Assembly (NCBI GenBank): GCA_017307355.1
Contig: JAFKFG010000010.1
Span: 1 to 64,000, forward strand
DNA: 64,000 nt
Origin: Alphaproteobacteria bacterium
GTDB taxonomy: Bacteria; Pseudomonadota; Alphaproteobacteria; Micropepsales; Micropepsaceae
Reading direction: 5' to 3'
Numbering within the stretch: the stretch's first letter is position 1; the number at the start of each line of letters is the position of its first letter. Both the position numbers and the translations under genes were made by a program. The notes beneath the pieces were generated by a model. The model made no database searches and was not told the origin of the DNA. It worked only from the letters and a program-made list of their open reading frames with translations. Positions 24,616 through 33,346 of this stretch are shown piece after piece.

Positions 24616-26142
24616 TTACGATAGTCGCGACGGGCTCAGCCAGCGCACGCAGAGAAGCAGGAACAGCGCAAAGCCCGCCGAGAAGGGCCACAGCGAATTG
24701 CCGCTGACGGCCACGGCGCCGGTCCCCGCCCAGGCGATGGAGATCAGGGCTTCCGCCAAGGTGGCGATGCGCGACGAGGTGTGGCGGCGGCGGAACTGGC
24801 TGCGCTTGGCCTGGGAGCGGAACCAGAGCTGGATGGCGATGGACGACAGCGCGGCCGCGCCGATGCCGGCCGCCGCGTAGAAAGCCTGCTGCCGCGACAC
24901 GAACAGCAGCACGGCGATGAAGGGGAAGAACACGATCCCGATGCATTGCATCACCGCTTCGGCCTTGGCGCGCAAAAGCCGTCCCGGCGTCACCGGCGCC
25001 GATTGCACCAGGTCGGGGGCGTCCTCGCCCGAGATGGTGAGCCAGGCCAGGCCCCCCGCCAGCTGGCCCGCGGTCATCACCAGCACCGGCACCAGCACCA
25101 CGGCGCCGCCTGCTTTTCCATAATTGTGCCAGAGCAGCAGCGCGGGCGGCGACAGGTAGAGAAGCTGCATCAGGGATTGGGAGATCAGCCAGGGATCGCG
25201 CAGGATCAAAAGCTGTTCCTTGCGCCGAAGACTGGCGGCGGGCGACAGCACCTTGAAGCGATGCGCGCCCGCCGCCGGGCGCGATATCTCGGACACGCTG
25301 GAAGCGGCCAGCACATAACCGGCGAAGCGGGGCGCGTAGCGGGCAGTGACGGCGAGGAAAACCAGCAGGCTCGCCGCCAGCACAAAGAAAAGATCCCGCC
25401 CATTGCCCAGCGCGGCAGCGGCCGGCCACCAGACGGGACTGTCCGGCGCGGGCGCGTGCGCCAGCACGGTTTCGGATTGCAGCACCGACAGGCGCTGCAA
25501 GGTGCCGCTGGAAAACATCGCCGCGGTCTGCAGGCCGATCACGAAAACCCCGCCCACGATGGCGGCGGTGATCTGGGCGGCCACCCGTGTGCGGCGAGGG
25601 CCGATCCATTGGAACAGCTTGATGGTGATCGCCACCGCCAGCGAGGTGGTGACCAGCGACACCGCGATCAAAACGCCATAGGCGCTGAGCCATTGCCAGC
25701 CGTCGCGCCAGATCAGCACATTGATGAACGGGCCCATCAACAGGATCGACATCAGCGCCGCCGACAAGGCCATGGCACCGATGCGCACGGCGAACAACCG
25801 TTCCGCCTTGACCGGCGCGCTGAGGATCAATTCCAGGTCGGAGCGCGAATAAAAAGTACGGGTGACGCTTTCCATCGCCTGGGACAGCATCGCCGATCCG
25901 GAAAGAAGAATGCTGGCGGTGACCGCGATCAAGGTCGGCAGGTCGGCCTGCATCTGCTGGCTGACGAAATTGCGCACCAGCAGATAGGCGATCACATGCA
26001 GCGCGATGGCGAAGGCGCACAGCCAGATCCAGGCCCGCCGCTCCCGGTCCGGCCGCCCCGCCGTCATCATCGACAAGGCATCGCGCCAGGCCAGCCGCCG
26101 CTCGTGCCGGGCAAACCAGACGAGGGAGGCGATCGCGTTCAT
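24616..26142 (-). CDS. ABC-2-type export permease
   Basis: A 508-residue polytopic protein with about ten to twelve hydrophobic helices spread over the chain. The N-terminus has a cytoplasmic loop with RHERRLAWRDALSMMTAGRPDRERRAW before the first helix, and the central loop RTFYSRSDLELILSAPVKAERLFAVR resembles the coupling helix region of ABC-2-type exporters in which both half permeases are fused. It is translated after the ATPase gene (ATGA overlap, 26139-26142), so they form one transporter. The substrate is unknown; such pairs export lipids, drugs or peptides. Confidence 0.85.
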   Translation of the reverse strand: MNAIASLVWFARHERRLAWRDALSMMTAGRPDRERRAWIWLCAFAIALHVIAYLLVRNFVSQQMQADLPTLIAVTASILLSGSAMLSQAMESVTRTFYSRSDLELILSAPVKAERLFAVRIGAMALSAALMSILLMGPFINVLIWRDGWQWLSAYGVLIAVSLVTTSLAVAITIKLFQWIGPRRTRVAAQITAAIVGGVFVIGLQTAAMFSSGTLQRLSVLQSETVLAHAPAPDSPVWWPAAAALGNGRDLFFVLAASLLVFLAVTARYAPRFAGYVLAASSVSEISRPAAGAHRFKVLSPAASLRRKEQLLILRDPWLISQSLMQLLYLSPPALLLWHNYGKAGGAVVLVPVLVMTAGQLAGGLAWLTISGEDAPDLVQSAPVTPGRLLRAKAEAVMQCIGIVFFPFIAVLLFVSRQQAFYAAAGIGAAALSSIAIQLWFRSQAKRSQFRRRHTSSRIATLAEALISIAWAGTGAVAVSGNSLWPFSAGFALFLLLCVRWLSPSRLS

Positions 26143-26903
26143 TCCGCGGCGCGGTCCTGATCCACCAGGGAGAGGAACATGTCCTCCAGGGTGGCGCCTT
26201 CGCGGCCGGTGCGGGCGCGCAAATCCGCCAAAGTGCCTTCGGCGATCAACCGGCCTTGCGCGATCACGCCGATGCGGTCGGCCATGCGTTCGGCGATCTC
26301 CAAGATGTGCGTGGTCATCAGGACGGTGCTGCCGCCCCGGACTTTTTCCTGCAACACGTCTTTCACCAGGCGCGCGGCACCCGCATCCAGGCCGGTCAAA
26401 GGCTCGTCCAGGATGATCAGGCGGGGTTCGTGCACCAGGGCGCCCGCCAGCGCCACTTTCTGGCGCATGCCCCGCGAAAAGCCTTCGCAGCGTTCGCGGG
26501 CATGCGGCTCCAGGCCCAGCCAGCGCAGCAATTCGCGCGAGCGGGACCCCGCGACATCGCCCGGCACGCTCCACAGCCCGGCCACGAATTCCAGATATTC
26601 CGGCGGCGTCAGCTTGTCATAGATCATCGGTTCGTCGGACAGCCAGCCGGTGATCTGCTTGGCGCCGATGGGATCGGCCAATGCGTCGACGCCGAAAATC
26701 CGGATCGCGCCCGCATCGGGCTTCAGCAGGCCGCTCACCATCCGCAAGGTGGTGGTCTTGCCCGCGCCGTTGGGCCCCAGCAGCAGATAGAATTCGCCCG
26801 CCCGCACCTCCAGGTCCAGGCCGTCCACGGCGGGGCGCCCGAAGCTTTTGCGCAGGCCCGTGATGGACAAGGCGGGCGGCGCGCTGGCGGGGGAAGACGG
26901 CAT
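26139..26903 (-). CDS. ABC transporter ATP-binding protein
   Basis: A 254-residue ATPase with Walker A LLLGPNGAGKTTTLRM, Walker B LIILDEPLTGLD, and an H-loop TTHILEIAERM. The signature segment GFSRGMRQKVALAGALVHEP is a common variant (FSRGMRQ) of LSGGQ for ABC-2 exporters. The start is taken at ATG 26903 (MPSSPAS); an upstream TTG at 26960 is possible. It is the upstream member of a two-gene operon with the permease, divergent from the sorbosone-dehydrogenase-like gene with a shared intergenic region of about 130 bases. Confidence 0.92.
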   Translation of the reverse strand: MPSSPASAPPALSITGLRKSFGRPAVDGLDLEVRAGEFYLLLGPNGAGKTTTLRMVSGLLKPDAGAIRIFGVDALADPIGAKQITGWLSDEPMIYDKLTPPEYLEFVAGLWSVPGDVAGSRSRELLRWLGLEPHARERCEGFSRGMRQKVALAGALVHEPRLIILDEPLTGLDAGAARLVKDVLQEKVRGGSTVLMTTHILEIAERMADRIGVIAQGRLIAEGTLADLRARTGREGATLEDMFLSLVDQDRAAE

Positions 26904-27030
26904 GGCGGGGTGCAGAGTCCTGGAGAAGGCGGGCAAATTTAAGGTCGGGATCGTTTCCAAGCCTTAAACCCGCCCCTGTTCACAGGACCGGTCCTGGCGT
27001 TAGATCGGGGCGGGAAGAGGGGGAATCGCC

Positions 27031-28302
27031 ATGAAACGGTCCATGAAATTGCCGGGCGCGCTGCTTCTGAGCGCCTTGCCGCTTGCTGTCATCGCCACGC
27101 CGTCCCTGGGGGCGGAGCCTGACGATCTCACCCTGCCGGCCGGTTTTCACGCCACGGTGGTGGCGGAAAATCTGGGCGACTATACCCGCCACATGGCGTT
27201 CCTGGACGCCAGCCATATGTATGTCTCCACCGAGCCCCAGACCAAAGGCGCCGCCAACCAGGGCGTGATCGCGCTGCATCTGGATGCCAAGCATCACGCC
27301 GACACGCAAAAGCATTTCAGCACCATCCATAACGGCACCGCCATCGCGGTTTATAAAGGCGCGCTCTATACCTCGTCGCCCAACACGCTTTACCGCATCA
27401 AGCTGTCGAACAAGGAATTGGCGCCGAGCGCCCAGCCCGAAATCGTGCTCGACGGCATTCCCGGCCGCGCCGCCATCGCTTTCGACGGCAAGGGCAATCT
27501 CTTTGTCGCGATCGGCGGCGGCGGCAATGTCTGCGCGCCGGAAACCGTATCGCGGACATCCAAATCGGTCGGCCCCATGCCCTGTCCTTTCCTGGAAACG
27601 CGGGGTGGGGTGTGGCGCTTCGATGCCGACAAGCTGGGCCAGACCTGGAGCCAAGGCGAGCATTACGCCACCGGCATCCGCGACACCAACGCGCTGGCCT
27701 GGTCGAAGGGCGCGGGCGCGCTTTATGTGGTGAATTATGGGCGCGACGCGGCGGAAAAGGCCTATCCGGAAATCATCAGCGCCGCCGACGGCGCCCATAT
27801 CTCGGACGAGATGTTCAAAGTGACCAAGGGCACCCATATGGGCTGGCCCTATACCTATTACGACAGCGCCAAGAATATCCGCCTGGCCCAGCCCGAATAT
27901 GCGGGCGACGGCAAGACCCCGGTCACCGATGCCAAATATGCCGTGCCGGCGGCGGCCTTTCCCGCCCATGTCGCGCCAATGGACATCGCCATCTATGAGG
28001 GCACGCAATTTCCCGCCGCCTATCGCGGCGGCGCCTTTGTCGCCTTCCATGGCGCGGGCGGCGGCGATCCCGGTGGGCATGACGACGGCTATAACGTGAT
28101 GTTCGTGCCGCTGGACAAATCGGGCAAGGCGGGCACGCCGCAAGTCTTTGCCGACGGTTTCGCCGGGCCCACCCGCGACGACAAGAACGGCAAGCGCGCC
28201 CGCTACCGCCCGGTGGGCGTCACGGTCGGTCCCGATGGCGCGCTCTATGTCGCGGAATCGCAGAAGGGCCGGATCTGGCGCATCGCCTATACCGGCAAAT
28301 AA
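27031..28302 (+). CDS. Secreted PQQ-type sugar dehydrogenase (sorbosone dehydrogenase-like)
   Basis: A 423-residue periplasmic protein with a signal peptide (residues 1-28, ending PSLGA). The mature chain is a six-bladed propeller of the soluble glucose/sorbosone dehydrogenase family: LPAGFHATVVAENLGDYTRHMAF at the start, GRAAIAFDGKGNLFVAIGGGGNVC, YATGIRDTNALAWS (blade 3), GWPYTYYD, and the closing PVGVTVGPDGALYVAESQKGRIWRIAY. Members oxidise sugar aldehydes with PQQ; whether this one is catalytic is not shown. No PQQ biosynthesis gene is in the window. Confidence 0.85.
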   Translation: MKRSMKLPGALLLSALPLAVIATPSLGAEPDDLTLPAGFHATVVAENLGDYTRHMAFLDASHMYVSTEPQTKGAANQGVIALHLDAKHHADTQKHFSTIHNGTAIAVYKGALYTSSPNTLYRIKLSNKELAPSAQPEIVLDGIPGRAAIAFDGKGNLFVAIGGGGNVCAPETVSRTSKSVGPMPCPFLETRGGVWRFDADKLGQTWSQGEHYATGIRDTNALAWSKGAGALYVVNYGRDAAEKAYPEIISAADGAHISDEMFKVTKGTHMGWPYTYYDSAKNIRLAQPEYAGDGKTPVTDAKYAVPAAAFPAHVAPMDIAIYEGTQFPAAYRGGAFVAFHGAGGGDPGGHDDGYNVMFVPLDKSGKAGTPQVFADGFAGPTRDDKNGKRARYRPVGVTVGPDGALYVAESQKGRIWRIAYTGK

Positions 28303-28314
28303 TCCGGCCGGGCG

Positions 28315-28907
28315 TCAGCTCTTCAGCATGGGTGTGCCTTCATGGGCGACCAGAAGGTCGTGCATGTCGTCGGCATGCTCCTCTTCCTTGCGCAGGATAT
28401 CCTGCAGCATGGCCTTGGTGCCCGGATCGTCATTGTCGAAATAGCGGATCAGCTCGCGGTAATGATCGACCGCGATGCGCTCGGCCACCAGATTTTCGCG
28501 GATCATGTCCACCAGATTGGCGCCTTCGGCATATTGCGAGGCGGAACGGCTGGCCAGCCCGTCCGGGTTGAAATCGGGCTTGCCGCCCAGCTGGTTGATG
28601 CGCTCGGCCACCATCATCATATGTTCCTGCTCCTCGCGGGCATGCTCGGCGAACTCCGCCCGCACGCTGTCGCTGGAAATGCCCGACGCGGTCACCGCAT
28701 GCATGGTGTAGCGCAGCACGCAGACGATTTCGGTTGCCAGCACCGTCTGCAGGATCTCCACGGTCTTTTTGGCGTCCCCGATATAGTTGGTTCCGATCGC
28801 ACCACCTCCAGATGTTCGCGGGCCCGGGCCCGAAGGGCCTTCACATCCGTGAGAAAGGGCTTGCTGTTGCCGTTCGCGATCTCTTTGCCGTGCGCTTGGT
28901 GTGCCAT
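28315..28907 (-). pseudogene. Ferritin-like/bacterioferritin-type protein, one-base frameshift
   Basis: Reading the minus strand from ATG 28907 (GGAGGA upstream) gives MAHQAHGKEIANGNSKPFLTDVKALRARAREHLE, which then runs out of frame; the other frame continues IGTNYIGDAKKTVEILQTVLATEIVCVLRY and on to the stop. The two halves together match a 190-residue ferritin-like family (SKPFLTDVKTLRARARxHIExGAV...LLNxALATEIVCVLRYKRH). Adding one G in the G-rich run near 28803-28807 restores HLEGGAIGTNYIGD. The iron-binding pattern EIVCVLRY, EHAREEQEH and EEEHADDMHD is intact in the second half. This is either a true inactivation or a one-base sequence error; the latter seems likely because nothing else is degraded. 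Confidence 0.8.
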
Positions 28908-29023
28908 GAAATCCTCCGGGGTCGCCCGTATAACGCGCGAAAATGGGATCGGCTCCGCCGGACCGGTGGTCTGGAGCCGCGGCGCCTGCGTATAATGGTG
29001 GTGGTTCACGGAACGGTCATGGG

Positions 29024-29563
29024 ATGAGTGCGATGCGAAAATTGCTGGTGATGCTGCTGCTTCTGAGCCTGTCCGCCGCGCCGGCGTCGGCCGCGCTCAA
29101 GGTGGGTGACGCCGCACCCGACTTCACCGCGCCTGCCACCTTGGGCGGCAAGGAATTTGTCTTTCATCTGAAGGACGCGCTGAAGAAAGGCCCGGTGGTG
29201 GTCTATTTCTATCCCGCCGCCTTCACCAAGGGCTGCACCATCGAAGCGCATGATTTCGCAGAGGCGATGCCGGATTTCCGCGCGGCGGGCGCCAGCGTGA
29301 TCGGCGTCAGCCATGACGATATCGCCACCTTGAACAAATTCTCGGTCAGCGAGTGCCAGAGCAAATTTCCCGTCGCCGCCGACCGCGACCGCAGCATCAT
29401 GAAAGGCTATGACGCGGCGCTGGGTTTTCTTACGCCCTATGCCGATCGCACATCTTATGTGGTGACACAGGATGGCAAGATCGCCTTCGTCTATAGCAGC
29501 CTCAATCCCGACCGGCATGTGGCGGGCACGTTGAAAGCCGTGCGGGCGCTGAAGGCGAACTGA
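29024..29563 (+). CDS. Secreted peroxiredoxin (AhpC/TSA family)
   Basis: A 179-residue peroxiredoxin with a signal peptide (residues 1-25, VMLLLLSLSAAPASAA). The peroxidatic cysteine is in PAAFTKGCTIEAHDF, the PxxxT/S-x-x-C position of the family; a second cysteine in SECQSKF may resolve it. The pattern APDFTAPATLGGKEF and YVVTQDGKIAFVYSSLNP matches the BCP/AhpC fold. It should reduce peroxides in the periplasm. It is divergent from the ferritin-like gene (116 bases apart), an iron/oxidative-stress pairing, and faces a small secreted protein gene, with a two-way terminator between. Confidence 0.88.
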   Translation: MSAMRKLLVMLLLLSLSAAPASAALKVGDAAPDFTAPATLGGKEFVFHLKDALKKGPVVVYFYPAAFTKGCTIEAHDFAEAMPDFRAAGASVIGVSHDDIATLNKFSVSECQSKFPVAADRDRSIMKGYDAALGFLTPYADRTSYVVTQDGKIAFVYSSLNPDRHVAGTLKAVRALKAN

Positions 29564-29580
29564 TCCCCAAGCGCAAAAGA

Positions 29581-29620
29581 AAATGCCCCGATCCGTTTCC
29601 GAACCGAGGCATTTCTATTC
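29581..29620. terminator. Bidirectional Rho-independent terminator
   Basis: Stem AAATGCCCCG/CGAGGCATTT (29581-29590 and 29605-29614, one mismatch). It is followed by CTATTCTT on the plus strand and TCTTTT on the minus strand, so it can end both the peroxiredoxin gene and the convergent small secreted protein gene. Confidence 0.6.
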
Positions 29621-29640
29621 TTGAACCTGGGCCGTGCCCA

Positions 29641-29714
29641 TCCTCCCCCTCGCGCGTAGCGCATGGAGGGGGAGGTGGCCGTAGCAGCGCTTGCGATGCG
29701 AAGGCCGGAGGGGG
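29641..29714 (-). repeat. Structured intergenic repeat, copy 2
   Basis: CCTCCCCCT...AGGGGGAGG arms enclose CGCGCGTAGCGC, followed by TGGCCGTAGCAGCGCTT, GCGATGCG and AGGCCGGAGGGGG. The 33 bases at 29668-29700 are identical to 33157-33189. The G-run meets the stop codon of the small secreted protein gene (29715). Confidence 0.8.
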
Positions 29715-29951
29715 TTACTTATCGTCCTTATGACGCGGGTCGTCGTGGCGCCAGGCGCGATACTGGTCGGCATGCTTGGCGCGGAATTCCTGCGCGTCGG
29801 CGCGGCTTTCCCAGGCATGGAATTGCCCGTCGGTGCCGGTATAGCCGTCCGCATAAGCGACGGTGACCTGGCTTGCTTCCAGCGCCACGGCGGCACCCGC
29901 CAGCGACAGGCCGGCGGCGACGATGCCCGCCGCGATCGAGATCTTGCGCAT
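29715..29951 (-). CDS. Small secreted protein of unknown function
   Basis: A 78-residue protein with a signal peptide (residues 1-24, SIAAGIVAAGLSLAGAAVALEA) and a mature part of about 55 residues, strongly polar, with YTGTDGQFHAWESRADAQEFRAKHADQYRAWRHDD. It has no cysteine and no known domain; the charged helical C-terminus may bind a partner. The ATG at 29951 follows GGAG on the minus strand; the upstream TTG (29966) is less likely. It sits against the intergenic repeat at its 3' end. Confidence 0.65.
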   Translation of the reverse strand: MRKISIAAGIVAAGLSLAGAAVALEASQVTVAYADGYTGTDGQFHAWESRADAQEFRAKHADQYRAWRHDDPRHKDDK

Positions 29952-30100
29952 AATGAACTGCTCCAATCCTGTAAATTATCAGGCCCGCGCCTTTGCGCAG
30001 GTCGGGCAGGTCTATAGTATGATTTGAATGCCTCGTATTCAGGCAAAAGCATTACTTTTTGGCCATGCTCCCATGCGTTGGGAGTGACCCTCCGTCAGTC

Positions 30101-31387
30101 TCAGGCGTTTATGAGCGTTTCCGCGCCGATGCGCCGCCGTGCATAGAGCCCGAACAGCAGGATGCCCAGATAACAGATGGCGGGTATGACCAGGGCACCT
30201 TTCAGGCCCATCGCATCGGCTGCTGCGCCCGTAATGATCGGCACGATGGCCCCGCCCACGATAGCCACGCAGATCACGCCCGAACCGTCCGCCGTGCGCG
30301 GTCCTAGCCCTTCGGACGCCAGCGCGAAAATGGTGGGGAACATGATGGAATTGAACAACCCGATCGCCAGCAGCGACCATCCCGATACGGCGCCGATGCT
30401 GTTGGCCGACACCAGCAGCAACAGCACCACCATCGTGGCGTTGAAGGCCAGCACCTTGCCGGGCGAGACATATTTCAGCACGAAAGCGCCGATGAAGCGG
30501 CCGACCAGCGCCCCGCCCCAGTAAAAGGGCACATGCTTGCCCGCGGATTCAGCCGCCAGCCCCAGCACATTGGTCTGCATCAGGTAATTGACGATGATGG
30601 AGCCGATCGACACTTCCGCCCCCACATAGAGAAAGATGCAAAGCGCGCCGAACGCGAAGCGCGGGCGGTTCAGCAGATTGAAGGCTTTCCAGATGTCGGC
30701 CTGGGCGGAAATGGTTTCGGCCAGGCGCTTCCTGCGCGACCAGACCAAAGCCGCCAGCACGCCCAGCGCCGCCGCCAGCCCCAGATAGGTGAGGATCACC
30801 ATCTGGGTTTCCTCGCGGCGGAAGGCATCCAAGGCCGCGCCGGTCAACTGCGTGGCATCGACTTTCGCCAGCGAGCCCAAAATCAGGATCGAGCCCACAT
30901 AGGGAAAGACCGTGGTGCCCAGCGAATTGAACGCCTGGGCGAAGGTGAGGCGGCTATGCGCCGTTTCCGGCGTGCCCAGGATCGAGATCAAAGGGTTGGT
31001 CACCACCTGGATCACGGTGATGCCTGACGCCAGCACGAACAGGGCCAGCAGGAACATGGCGAACACCGCCGACAGCGAGGCGGGAATGAAGAGCAGGCAT
31101 CCCGTCATCATGGTGAGAAGCCCGATCACCGCCGCGCGCATGTAACCCACCCGCTTGACGATGGCGGCGGCCGGAATCGAGATGATGAAATAGGCCGCGA
31201 AGAAGGCGAACTGCACCGTCATCACTTCGGCATAGGAGAGGGTGAACAGCTCTTTCAGATTGGGGACCAGAACATCGTTCAGACTGGTGATGCCGCCGAA
31301 GATGAAGAACAGGGCAAAGACGAACAGGCGCAGATCGGGAATGTCCTGACCCGGCTGGGTGCCTTCGGTGACGCGTGTCGTCTGCAT
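30101..31387 (-). CDS. MFS sugar transporter (FucP/GluP-like)
   Basis: A 428-residue permease with twelve hydrophobic helices. The beginning, LFVFALFFIFGGITSLNDVLVPNLKELFTLSYAEVMTVQFAFFAAYFIISIPAA, and the centre, GSLAKVDATQLTG and VVTNPLISILGTPETAHSRLTFAQAFNSLGTTVFPYVG, are characteristic of the glucose/galactose and fucose symporter family. It likely couples sugar uptake to protons; the exact sugar is unknown. It is the second gene of an operon: the hydrolase gene stops 17 bases before its start, so both are co-regulated. Confidence 0.88.
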   Translation of the reverse strand: MQTTRVTEGTQPGQDIPDLRLFVFALFFIFGGITSLNDVLVPNLKELFTLSYAEVMTVQFAFFAAYFIISIPAAAIVKRVGYMRAAVIGLLTMMTGCLLFIPASLSAVFAMFLLALFVLASGITVIQVVTNPLISILGTPETAHSRLTFAQAFNSLGTTVFPYVGSILILGSLAKVDATQLTGAALDAFRREETQMVILTYLGLAAALGVLAALVWSRRKRLAETISAQADIWKAFNLLNRPRFAFGALCIFLYVGAEVSIGSIIVNYLMQTNVLGLAAESAGKHVPFYWGGALVGRFIGAFVLKYVSPGKVLAFNATMVVLLLLVSANSIGAVSGWSLLAIGLFNSIMFPTIFALASEGLGPRTADGSGVICVAIVGGAIVPIITGAAADAMGLKGALVIPAICYLGILLFGLYARRRIGAETLINA

Positions 31388-31404
31388 GCTCGATCCCGCT
31401 CTCT

Positions 31405-33099
31405 CTATGAACCCGCGAACTGCACCGCCGTGCCCGCCACGATATACCAGGTCACGAACAGACCGCAGAGATAGGCGCCGGGCCAGGGGCTGGCGGTGCG
31501 CCGCGCGGTGAAGACCAGAATGATGGCGATGATCGCCATCAAAGGCAGGAACTGGATGGAGATGATGGCGTTCAGCGCCTGTTCCGGCACCAACAGCGCG
31601 CCGCCCAGGAACAAAGGCGCATATTGCGCGATCAGGAACAGCAGGAATCCACCCGCCAACGCCGCCAGCGCGGCGCCATATTGCCGGACCGCGCTGTCGC
31701 CACGGATGGCCAGCGCATGCACGGCATGCGACATGACGGCGAAGCAGGCCGTGAAGGGGATCAGATAGAACAGGAACCAGCGGAACTGATCGGGGCTGAG
31801 CAATTTCAGCGCCACCACCCAGAAACGGAAATCCGTCTTGAACAGGAAATCCGCCAGCAGCAGCGACAGATAGCCGGTCGCCACCGTGAGCATTGCGATG
31901 GCGAGCGCGCCCCGGCTGCGGGGATTGACGCGCGGTTTGGGACCTCTGAGCATCCGGCCCAGGATCAGCGTGATCGCCGCGTTCAGTGCCGCCCAGACCA
32001 GGACCTGGTTGGTGATGGATTGCGGGAACAGCCGTGACGGCGGCATCGCCATCTGGCCCAGCCCCATGAAGGGATAGAATGTGGCCACCGGGATCAGCGC
32101 CGCGGCCACGATCGCGATCCACCAGCGCGCATCGCGCCGCTCGCGCACCGGGTCCTGGGGCAGTGCCAGCCAGGCAAAACCGGGCAGGCGCAGATAAAGC
32201 GCGAACGCGCCCAACAGCAACAGCACGAAACCGACGAGCGCGGCCAGCGTGCCGATTTCCTTCCAGACCCAGAGGGAATCTCCGCGCCCCGGCGTGCCGC
32301 CGTTCAGAGTCTTGCCGAACCATTCCACCGCATCGCCGATGGCTTCGCGCGAGATGTGATCGCCGGGATGGGTGGTGACGGGCGTATAGAGTTGCCGCGC
32401 CGTCCCCGCCGCGATGTCACCCTGCAACCGGCCCGGCGCGATGGTGCCGGTTGTTCCGAACAGGGCTTTCAGTTTTTCGCTGCCGCCCACATCCCAGGCA
32501 TGGGGCACGCCCCACATCAGCCTGGCGAATTCGTCATAGCGGCTGAACACCACCGCCACATTGCGGGGAAAATCCGGCGTGCCGGCGCGCGTGCCCAGCA
32601 CGCCGGTGCCCGATCCTTCCAGCACCATCGCCCTATAGGCGTCGGGCATGGCTTCGGCGGCTTTGAGCACCGTCCAGCCGCCCATCGAATGACCTTCCAG
32701 CCCGATATTGTCTTTGTCGACGACATCCAAGCCGCGCAGATAGCGAAGGCCATCCGGCCCGCCAAAGCCGTTCGCGCCGACAATGCCGCCGCTATAGCCA
32801 TGGCCGGTCTGGTCCAGCGCCAGCACCACATAGCCGGCGCGGGCCAGGGCGATGGCGAAGCCGTCCTGGGTTTCGCGCGAATTGATATAGCCATGCACCG
32901 CCAAGATGCCGGGCGCGGGATGATCGCGCGTCGCGCCGGGCGGGATATAAAGCAGCGCGCTCATCGCCACGCCATTGGTGCCGGTGAACCGCACATCCTC
33001 GACGCGGATGCCGCCCGATGTCTGAATCCGGTGCGCAAGAAAACTGCCGGCGAAAATCAACGCCCAGCCCAGCAGGAAAAGTTTCCAGCCTTTGCCCAT
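31405..33099 (-). CDS. Membrane-anchored alpha/beta hydrolase with polytopic C-terminal domain
   Basis: A 564-residue two-part protein. An N-terminal helix (residues 6-24) anchors an alpha/beta hydrolase (about 30-290) with HGYINSRE oxyanion loop, nucleophile serine in GLEGHSMGGW (Ser138), acid in the SRYDEF area and histidine in HPGDHIS. From about residue 300 on there are seven hydrophobic helices, a fused membrane domain not seen in soluble lipases. Which side of the membrane carries the hydrolase is uncertain, but the N-terminal anchor suggests periplasmic exposure. GGGGAAG precedes the start. The sugar permease follows in the same operon, so it may process an ester-linked sugar before uptake (inference). 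Confidence 0.8.
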   Translation of the reverse strand: MGKGWKLFLLGWALIFAGSFLAHRIQTSGGIRVEDVRFTGTNGVAMSALLYIPPGATRDHPAPGILAVHGYINSRETQDGFAIALARAGYVVLALDQTGHGYSGGIVGANGFGGPDGLRYLRGLDVVDKDNIGLEGHSMGGWTVLKAAEAMPDAYRAMVLEGSGTGVLGTRAGTPDFPRNVAVVFSRYDEFARLMWGVPHAWDVGGSEKLKALFGTTGTIAPGRLQGDIAAGTARQLYTPVTTHPGDHISREAIGDAVEWFGKTLNGGTPGRGDSLWVWKEIGTLAALVGFVLLLLGAFALYLRLPGFAWLALPQDPVRERRDARWWIAIVAAALIPVATFYPFMGLGQMAMPPSRLFPQSITNQVLVWAALNAAITLILGRMLRGPKPRVNPRSRGALAIAMLTVATGYLSLLLADFLFKTDFRFWVVALKLLSPDQFRWFLFYLIPFTACFAVMSHAVHALAIRGDSAVRQYGAALAALAGGFLLFLIAQYAPLFLGGALLVPEQALNAIISIQFLPLMAIIAIILVFTARRTASPWPGAYLCGLFVTWYIVAGTAVQFAGS

Positions 33100-33129
33100 T
33101 GCTTCCCCACACCCAGCCCGTCCTTCGGA

Positions 33130-33203
33130 CCCCCCGCGCATGCGAAGCATGCTGGTGGGGGAGGTGGCCGTAGCAGCGCTTGCGATGCGTAGGCCGGAGG
33201 GGG
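33130..33203 (-). repeat. Structured intergenic repeat, copy 3
   Basis: CCCCCC...GGTGGGGGAGG arms enclose GCATGCGAAGCATGC, followed by TGGCCGTAGCAGCGCTT, GCGATGCG and AGGCCGGAGGGGG. It shares a 33-base identical block with copy 2 and lies in the region between the hydrolase and iorA starts. Confidence 0.8.
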
Positions 33204-33346
33204 CTTTGGCGCGATGATAACCGCTTGGTCTTCTTGTGCAAACTGCACAGCGCGATATCCATGTGAATATACCGCTCCAGGCATGCGGGAGCTATCTGCT
33301 TGTGCTAGCGTTGCGCCGCGCTGCGCCGTGCAATTCAGGAGGTCGC

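Noticed and set aside
24781..26160. A long plus-strand frame antisense to the ABC permease
   Set aside because: Its composition (His, Gln, Arg, Gly) is that of a shadow frame, and the minus strand encodes a fully consistent ABC permease coupled to its ATPase.
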